Shown: positions 56,758 to 64,000 of the stretch, piece after piece
Numbering within the stretch: position 1 is the stretch's first letter
Layout of the letters: every line of letters starts with the position of its first letter
Made by a program: the position numbers and the translations under genes
From: Lunularia cruciata
Lineage: Eukaryota > Streptophyta > Marchantiopsida > Lunulariales > Lunulariaceae
DNA: 64,000 bases
Assembly (NCBI GenBank): GCA_948567375.1
Contig: OX419755.1
Span: forward strand, 45,017,001-45,081,000
Direction: 5' to 3'
The notes under the pieces: model-generated
The model's database searches: none
What the model was told of the DNA's origin: nothing
Seen by the model: the letters and a program-made list of their open reading frames with translations, nothing else

Positions 56758-56883
56758 TTTAGAACCCTAAACTCTATTGGGGTTTAGCCCCATGTTACCT
56801 TTTTTAGTCTCTCCCCTGTACGGCTTGATGAGGTCTTCCCATCCTTCGGTTTTCTTACGCGGTCGCCTACTTTACTTTAGAAC
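56758..56883 (+). mobile_element. Short dispersed repeat, copy G, with 8-bp flanking direct repeats
   Basis: It reads TTGGGGTTTAGCCCCATGTT, AGTCTCTCCCCTGTACGG, CTTGATGAGGTCTTCCCATC and CTTACGCGGTCGCC. TTTAGAAC occurs on both sides (56,758-56,765 and 56,876-56,883). A 69-codon frame through it is a by-product of the repeat. Confidence 0.78.
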
Positions 56884-57257
56884 TGACTTGAAAACACAGT
56901 TCAGCATTTGCAAAACATATTTCATAATGTTTCTCCATAAAGATAAATATTTCTGTTGTTACCAAAGCAAAACTTCTTAAATGTAACTCAGCAGGTTTTA
57001 CACTCTCAAACTTCAAAATGTACTTACTTCCTTGGAAAGTTTTTGAGAAAATTTGGAATATATATTCCATCTTTTCTCAAAACTTTTACTGGATAAATGA
57101 CATAAATGACTCCAAACGTTAGCTTGCATGATCAAAAGAGAACAATTTTGATAGCAAATCCTTCTAATGTCCTAAAAGGATAATAGTCAACTATTTATTC
57201 ATGAGCTTGGTCGTTGTAACAAGCATGTGCCGTTGCAGCAACGGATTCCTTTTCTAT
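56884..57257. other. Intergenic, no feature recognised
   Basis: AT-rich and non-coding. Just before the palindrome that follows lies the near-palindrome CCGTTGCAGCAACGG (57,229-57,243). Confidence 0.4.
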
Positions 57258-57300
57258 TTTAATTTATTTTTTGTATTTAAAATACAAAAAATAAATTAAA
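57258..57300. repeat. 43-nt AT-rich palindrome (21-bp perfect arms)
   Basis: The left arm TTTAATTTATTTTTTGTATTT, one unpaired A (57,279), then the exact reverse complement to 57,300. Such hairpins are often cores of MITE-like elements, but no terminal repeats or target duplications were found around it. Confidence 0.93.
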
Positions 57301-60300
57301 TCGACATAAGCTAGAATTGTCATCACACAGATTACAACTTTTTCTTGATATCCAATGTTATCATAACTAAATTAAAATACATAAAAAATCACTTCTATCA
57401 AGGTCACGTATAGTCTCCTCAACGATTGGCAAGCTTTAATCTCTAGACTAGACACTAGTGAGAAATTGAAATTTTGTTGTTTTATGTGCATGGCTTACGA
57501 GTGCCAATCCCTAGATTGGCAAAGAGTCCACCACATAATATCCAGCATCCATATGAAGAAAAAGACTTTATTCTTTTCATGGTAATAAGTTAGTATACTA
57601 GTTATGCATCAATATTCAACTAAATTAGTGTTCTTTTCTACTTTTTATTTCTACTTTAATTCTTTTTGTAAGACAAGTAAGCCGGATAAATAAGTCAACT
57701 TCTGTTCCCACCACTTAGAGGGGGTAAATACGAGCCTTCTTTTTGTATGGTTCAGATGCAAACTTCAGCACTTCCGAAGATGAATCTTCACCATCGTACA
57801 TAACAAAACAAAGTTTCATTAGACCATTTATTTAGTAGTATCATGATCTCAACGCTCCCTTTGTTCTACTCTTTACAACCAGGAACTTGCAGCAAATAAT
57901 CAAGGAGCCATCCAACACTCACTAAATGCTAGAGGAACTTTTGCTTCTAATCACCACATTAACACATAACTAGCGGACGGCCGTGGCTTCTCCACTTCGC
58001 CGGATGGATAAAAGTGTTAGGCGACCTCCTGGCTTCGAGTACAAATATTTCGAGCTGAATTTTTGCTATTGCACATCTAGACCCGTATAGATATCGATGA
58101 AAGTGAGAGGATGGATAGTTTTAGAGGAGTTTTGTTTACAAGATCGAAAGTTAGCGTATTAGTAATATAAAGATCAATCAAGTCCCCCCTTGACCACAAC
58201 CTTGTATAATACATCTTAGCAGCGTATTATGCCTTCCTCCTCCAGTACTACGTGTATTATTCTTCTGTGTAAAGTAATGGAGTCTTTCTGCACAAAAGGC
58301 ATCCTAATACGACATTCTTTTTGACTTCAATGCGGATATCGAAGCTTCCGTAGAATCATAGCCGTCCAGGGACCAGAAATAACTGTATGGCAGTAATTAG
58401 TTGTTGGTATGTACTCATTAGTCGTCGCCTTTCTTTCACCCCCACCCTTTATAACCAAAATACCTGATTATTCCCATCCAAAATGTCAGATTAGTGAAGA
58501 AAGGAAAATCCGCACGCAGCAAATTCTTTGGTCAGTGAACTAAAATCTTATTTGAAGCTGTATACGCGCTAACTAATAATCATTGCTCTGGTCGCTAATC
58601 ATTCAAATTAGTTAATCTCTTAGATCTAACTTTGATCATGGCATCGCCTACCAGGAGGTAGTCGAACAACATATTCACACGATCCTCTGAATTGTCCTAG
58701 GAATGGAAGGACCGGGGTCGTAGCAAGGAGGTGATTCATGTAATTAGACTGAGCAGTTTAATTACCTTAAGGAAATCTTAGAATAATCTCGTTCCCGATC
58801 ATCTTCGAAAAGATTTCGTTGCATTAGCTCTCTAAGTGAAAACTTTTTGTTTGATCATTTCCTTCCTTTTGTTTCTGCTTAGAGAGCATTTGAGTAGAAA
58901 TCAAGTTAGAGAAATGGAGAAGAATTTGGTAACAGGTTGGCGTCAGTTATATGACTACCAAGGTAAAGCCCATACTAATTTCTTCAAAAGAAGAGGAATG
59001 GGAGAAGATATTTTTGTTTTCCCATGATTGAGTAAGATCCCGTCTAATCTATTTCAGGAAGAGCATTCTTTGACAATCATTTTTATTAAACAGTTGCGGA
59101 AATGACTTCGACATTCATAAGAATTATGTTTTCCATAAATCCAAGTTGTGGTAAAATATGAACCAGTCTTTATGAACAAGCTTTTACGGGAGATTTCAAG
59201 ATTATTAAACTCGATTTAGTTTAGAAAGGGCTTACTCGATTTGTGGTTATTGGCAGAGATCCCTTAATCATCCTACGGACCAACCGTGAAACATGGTATG
59301 GGAATACCATTTTTCACGATGTGGCTAAAGTAATTAGAGAGGCCGAATTGATACCACCCAAGAGTAACCTTTGAGTTGAGCCTCACGAAGTAACTCCATA
59401 ATTAGCCTTGATGTAGATATAAATTACAAGTAACCTCCCAAAGACTCTCTACCTTATAGGAACCAGGGATACACACCCAAAGAGATTATTGAGTTTCTTT
59501 TATGCTTTGTTGTTCAAAAAGATTTCTAGGAAAATTTATTGTATTTATTCTCCCCATCAAGAATCTTCATTGAAAATAGTAACCAAATATCATCAAATGA
59601 GGTTACTATAAAATTTGCATTCTAGTATTTATTATAAATTAAGAATTAGCTACCTATCAGGAGCTCATGAAGATGGATGAGAGCTGAGCTTTGGGTTCTA
59701 GCCAGCGACTAAGTCAATAGTATCGAGATTTCATTTGAAAGGAAACTCAAGTATCAAACTTATGATCCTCTTATGTGTAATTTCAAAATATTTAATATGA
59801 CTACTCTTCGATCCTTTTTCTGGGTGCATGCTCTACATTTATCAATAGAATTATAATCACCTTGAATCCTTGTAAGTGATTGGAATATATAGAGCTATAG
59901 GATAACCTATGGGACGAATTGTAAGTTGATTACCGGGACTTTAAGAACTTGCAAAGACTTAAAAACCGCTTTTATTTGCTGTGTCGTTTTCTAGTAGTGG
60001 TGTTTTTTTGAGTAATTTTGTATATAAAAATATATAATAACACTCTTGGTTAGGCTAAGCTTTCTATGATGTTCGTCGATTAAAGAGAAGAAAATATTCA
60101 TAATATCAAGAATGCATTGCATCATGTTCTAGTCACTTGTAGTATTCAACTCAACCTTTAGTCTACTTATTCCATAATAGTTTCTTGTTATAGATTAGAA
60201 TTTGACTTCCTCTCTTTTAAAAATATTATTTAGTGAATGCAAAGATGGATAGAGCTTAAACTGAGCTCTAGTTAAATGTACGGACCAAAGATATAAGACA

Positions 60301-61719
60301 TTTGTACATTAATGATTGTTGAGACTTGATTAAAGAAAAAGAGCGCATGGTGATTTCCATGTGAAAATAAAAGACTTATATAGACTAAGGAAAGAGATAT
60401 AAGTCTTGGTATTTTAAGGACAATGGTACAAACTATTGAACCTAGAAGTATGTAACACAAAATAGCTTTTCTTCTCAAAATAAAGAGCTAGATTCACTAA
60501 CTACAGCCAGTTTAAGCTCACACTAAATGTTTTCACTTTTAAGCAAAGCCAAATAAATATAAGGAAATCAACTCTGATCTTAATTTGAGATGCATGTATG
60601 ATCCTTGAGTATAAGAAAGTTATTTATAGAATCAAAATTTTAAAAAATATTTTTATATGTATAAAGGAGTGAAAAGAGAAAAGCTCAATAAAATCAAGAC
60701 TTCTCTTCTTTGGAGGATTTTCTACTCTCTCATCACCATCTAAATTCTAGATAAAATCCCCACCATACAAGAAATAAAAAGCTTGTGAGCAAGACATTGT
60801 TCATTAAATCATTGGATGATATACATAAACTTGGTAGTCTTATAATGGTGATTGGAAAGTGTAGGTTATTCAAAAATCTTGTAAGATACCCAATTAAGTT
60901 TAAAACATGAGTCATACTCCACTTTAAAGAGTGGATTATGATATTCAAACTTTACTGGTAGATATCACTACTTTTGACCACTACTAAAAAGGTAATTCCT
61001 AAAAAATAAGAAAACCTACCTACACTAGAGGACGACAACATAAGACTAAGTTTGGTCGATTGAAGCATATAAGATAGTATTCTTAGATATAGCTCTTATT
61101 AGAATCTAGATAAAAGATTAGTAGAAAGAGTATTCTTGAAGATGGAATTGGAAAGTCGTATCATCTTCTATGATAAATCTTTCTTTTGAAAAACTTATCT
61201 ACTTTAGATTATTTCACAAAATTTCATTTTGATGGTACGTTTATTAAACCTACTAAACCAATCAGATTAACATACATAATTTGTCAGCATATCCAATAGC
61301 TCCATGTTATCTGCTATTATAACTAAAATATTAATGATTATGCTTTAATGAGTGTGTCCAAAAGTGGAAATTCAAGAGTTCTAGATCTTGATGGGCCAAT
61401 TGATGCATTAGGATGAAAATTATGGGAGGATAATTAGGACAAGAAATTGATCTGAAATAGTAAACAATGAAAATATCTAAAGCAACTATTTATCTGCAAA
61501 AATTGCTCATCATTCACTTAGCACATGAACCCATCCAGAAAGGTTGTCAGAAATTAAAGATAAGAGATTAAAGCATGGACAAATGATCATTATTTCTATC
61601 AAATATGATAGAAATAAGTCATACTATAACTAATACATATATAGTTCTAAACATAGTCTGGTCCAAACTATCAATCACATAATAAGTCAACTTTACGTAG
61701 ATATTTTCATTTCTTCTTG
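57301..61719. other. AT-rich intergenic DNA, no gene recognised
   Basis: I see no ORF above about 75 codons, no retroelement motif that survives in any frame, and no RNA gene. Composition and the uniform low CpG suggest old, unrecognisable transposon DNA. Confidence 0.45.
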
Positions 61720-62030
61720 GATTATGTGATCACTCTGCCGATCCTGCTGTTGACCAACAGATATGCTTGGTAGAGATTATTATTCGTTGCTAGGGAGCGA
61801 AACCCGCTTATCCCCGGGTGTGAAGACCACGGAAAAGCCTTTACAATTTCTGGGTTCTTCGTCCCCTTTTTACCCAACTTCACACCTTTGGACGCCACTC
61901 CGAACTCGGTTACCATGTTCTCAAGGGCGAAGGACTTCCACCTTCACGGGAACGCAGTTCACTCACTCCGCATCCGAGCGCTAGGTGGACAGGAGGAGCG
62001 GATATTCACGGGGTCCAGAAGCCAAGATTA
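61720..62030. other. GC-rich island of unknown origin in AT-rich DNA
   Basis: About 61,740-62,028 is roughly half G+C with many CpG (AAACCCGCTTATCCCCGGGT near 61,801; CATCCGAGCGCTAGGTGG near 61,972). The flanks are strongly AT-rich. Both strands have an open frame of 60-70 codons across it, but no domain is recognisable. The abrupt edges suggest a foreign insertion. An organelle-derived fragment is one possibility; I cannot identify a gene. Confidence 0.4.
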
Positions 62031-64000
62031 CATGTTATGAGGGTGATTTTATAAGAAACTCTCCCATGAGTCAAATTGCTTCTTAAGTTGCTAAATTAAA
62101 TGATTACAAGCTAAACATATGTCGTGGGTGATTCTTACTCACCATTTCTTCTTTGTAAATCCTAGTTTAACTTAGGAGGATACTTAAAGATGATGGTAGA
62201 TAGGCGATTAGTTATCAGGAAACACCTAAATAAAAAGACTAAGAATCCACTCATTATATGATAGAAAATATAAACCTGATCTTTTTTGGGAATAAGAAAG
62301 CTTAATCAATATTAAGCTCTCTTTAAATACATTCAGTGGATAAACTACTCAAAAGAGTGTGCCTTGGAGTGGATTTTAATGGCCAATAATTATTGGTTAG
62401 GACATCCAATCTTGGATAAAATTCTCTTTGTAGGGACATAGGAGCTAAAGATCCACATTATCTAATCAATACTCCTTGGCTGGAACAAAATACTCTCCCA
62501 TGTAAGGTACAAACTACCTAGCTTTGAAGGTTGGTGCTTCCTTCTTAATTCTCAAGCTTAAGTCTATTTCAACTACTGGAAGAAAAAATTAACCAAAAAC
62601 TTCTTCAATGAACAACAAGTATGTCAAATATTACCAAGTAGGGATCTCATAGTCAAAATTTAACAATAAGAAACAAGTATATAAATAAGGATCACATGAC
62701 AAACTAATAAGGGAGGTTTCTTGATAGATTGAAGAGGATCAAGATGTCTCTTAAAACACCATACATTGAATAAGAAGCTTAGAAGACTAAAAGAGTTACA
62801 AGCTTTTTGGCTTTTTAAAGAGCATTAATAAAGCCTATACAAAATATTTGAGCTTGTTTTCTTTTTTAAGAGAATTAATAAAGTCCATGCATACGTTTGA
62901 GCTCAAGTACAAGGTGGTTTCTGAAAAAAGACAATAATGAGTAGGAATGATAAAATGGGTTCTAAAAAAACAAAGGTTTATCATGGAGATATAGTCAATG
63001 GAGTTCCATAAACTAAACCATAGATAGAAAGAGTGTGACTACATCCTGAAATCAAGATATTATTAGAAAGATTCAATGATATAAAAATTGCATGAGAAGA
63101 GTGTTCAATGGTAAGTATGAGAAGTGCACTTAGGTAGTGTAACTATTATTTTACATTTCACATTCATTATTCATATGAGTTATGATTTCTATTAGAACTA
63201 GGCATTCAATTCCTCTATACATCAAGAGTGGTTTGCAAGAATTTTTTGGGTTTCTCACTATAAATTAAAGAAGTGGAATTGCGGAACCTTCCTATAAATA
63301 TAATAAGATGGCTAGTAATTTAAAGACTAACTTCTTTAGAAAGCTAGTTTGTAACTATCTTTAACAAAAAAAAAAAACATGGATTAAGTCCATCTTTTGT
63401 AATCCAAGTACTTTCTATTCAGTTCTTTTTCTATTTCATCTCTTTTACCCTACCAACTTGTTATCTTTAGTTTTGATAAGCAATTTTGGTATAATAGTAA
63501 GAATAGTGCGGATGGAATCCATAATTTGCTTAGAGAACTAATTTCAAATCATTGGAACTTTTGTGTTTCTATCATACTTCAGAATCAGTTACAACACGTC
63601 ATTTTATCCTATTTCTGTTAGGCTTTCTTGAATATTATGTTTTCATGAGATGAATAGTTAGTCCTTACCATCTACATAATTTTTATTTTTAATAAGTATA
63701 TGATTTGAACTCAAATATAATAGTCATGATTGGAACAACATCATATTTGGAAAATAATTATATTTAGTGTATATAATAATATATTTAGAATCTTACTTGA
63801 TTTTCTAAGCTCATGTTCAACCATAACCAATGAAATATATTGATTTTTAAGAAGATGAGAACTCTGTTTGTTTTCACAAGCCAAAAGTATTTGAAAAGAG
63901 GACAATTGTAGGAGGAAAAAGGAACTCATGTTTGATTGTGAGTAATATTTTTGCATCATCAATATATAAGATACTATCTACTAAATCAATTTTCCTCAAA
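62031..64000. other. AT-rich intergenic DNA, no gene recognised
   Basis: No coding, RNA or repeat feature could be supported. There is a 13-base A run at about 63,366. It is similar in composition to 57.3-61.7 kb. Confidence 0.45.

Noticed and set aside
61763-61800. tRNA-like start (TTGGTAGAG) in the GC-rich island
   Set aside because: No cloverleaf with acceptor, anticodon and T arms can be formed in the following 75 bases.

Overview
The window is nuclear DNA of a land plant. It has a spliced eight-exon RNA-binding protein gene with GT-AG introns, two large intronless genes of a plant-specific family (OCTOPUS/DUF740-type), and many decayed plant retrotransposons. A non-LTR element with a C-terminal nuclease, in place of the L1/RTE types usual in seed plants, weakly favours a non-seed plant (bryophyte, lycophyte or fern). 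I cannot name the species.

Layout. 1-3.35 kb: minus-strand, 3'-truncated copy of a non-LTR retrotransposon (RT, zinc cluster, PD-(D/E)XK-like nuclease). 3.55-4.03 kb: CpG-rich block that could be the promoter or first exon of the next gene. 4-7.4 kb: non-coding with local duplications, including a 214-bp tandem duplication. 8.19-11.55 kb: LIF2-like (hnRNP R/Q) gene, 521 codons in 8 exons. 14.09-30.36 kb: one old plus-strand copy of the same non-LTR element, broken by a Ty1/copia element (14.3-19.7 kb), a Ty3/gypsy chromovirus (21.2-26.8 kb) and a 1.4-kb unknown insert (28.6-29.9 kb). Just after it, 30.38-31.20 kb is a foldback element with ~185-bp inverted ends and no visible coding.

33.8-40.3 kb: remains of class II type elements. 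These are a MYB/SANT-like coiled-coil ORF, a coiled-coil transposon-type protein with stops, and the N-terminal half of a PIF/Harbinger transposase lacking an expected Asp. 41-46 kb: non-coding, with an 88-bp tandem repeat and perfect palindromes. 47.1-48.4 kb (+) and 51.0-53.95 kb (-): two tail-to-tail genes sharing the N-terminal CxxHPx7CxxC signature of OCTOPUS-like membrane-associated polarity proteins. 54,785-54,984 is an assembly gap. 57-64 kb is AT-rich and featureless apart from a 43-nt palindrome and a GC-rich ~290-bp island.

The most novel observation is a short (~80-120 bp) dispersed repeat present seven times (13.5, 31.3, 32.5, 43.6, 45.4, 55.1, 56.8 kb). At least three copies are flanked by direct repeats of 8-13 bp, as expected for a SINE-like retroposon. 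The non-LTR element with its nested insertions is the second. Old elements are strongly CpG-depleted with G-to-A/C-to-T changes, consistent with long-term cytosine methylation.
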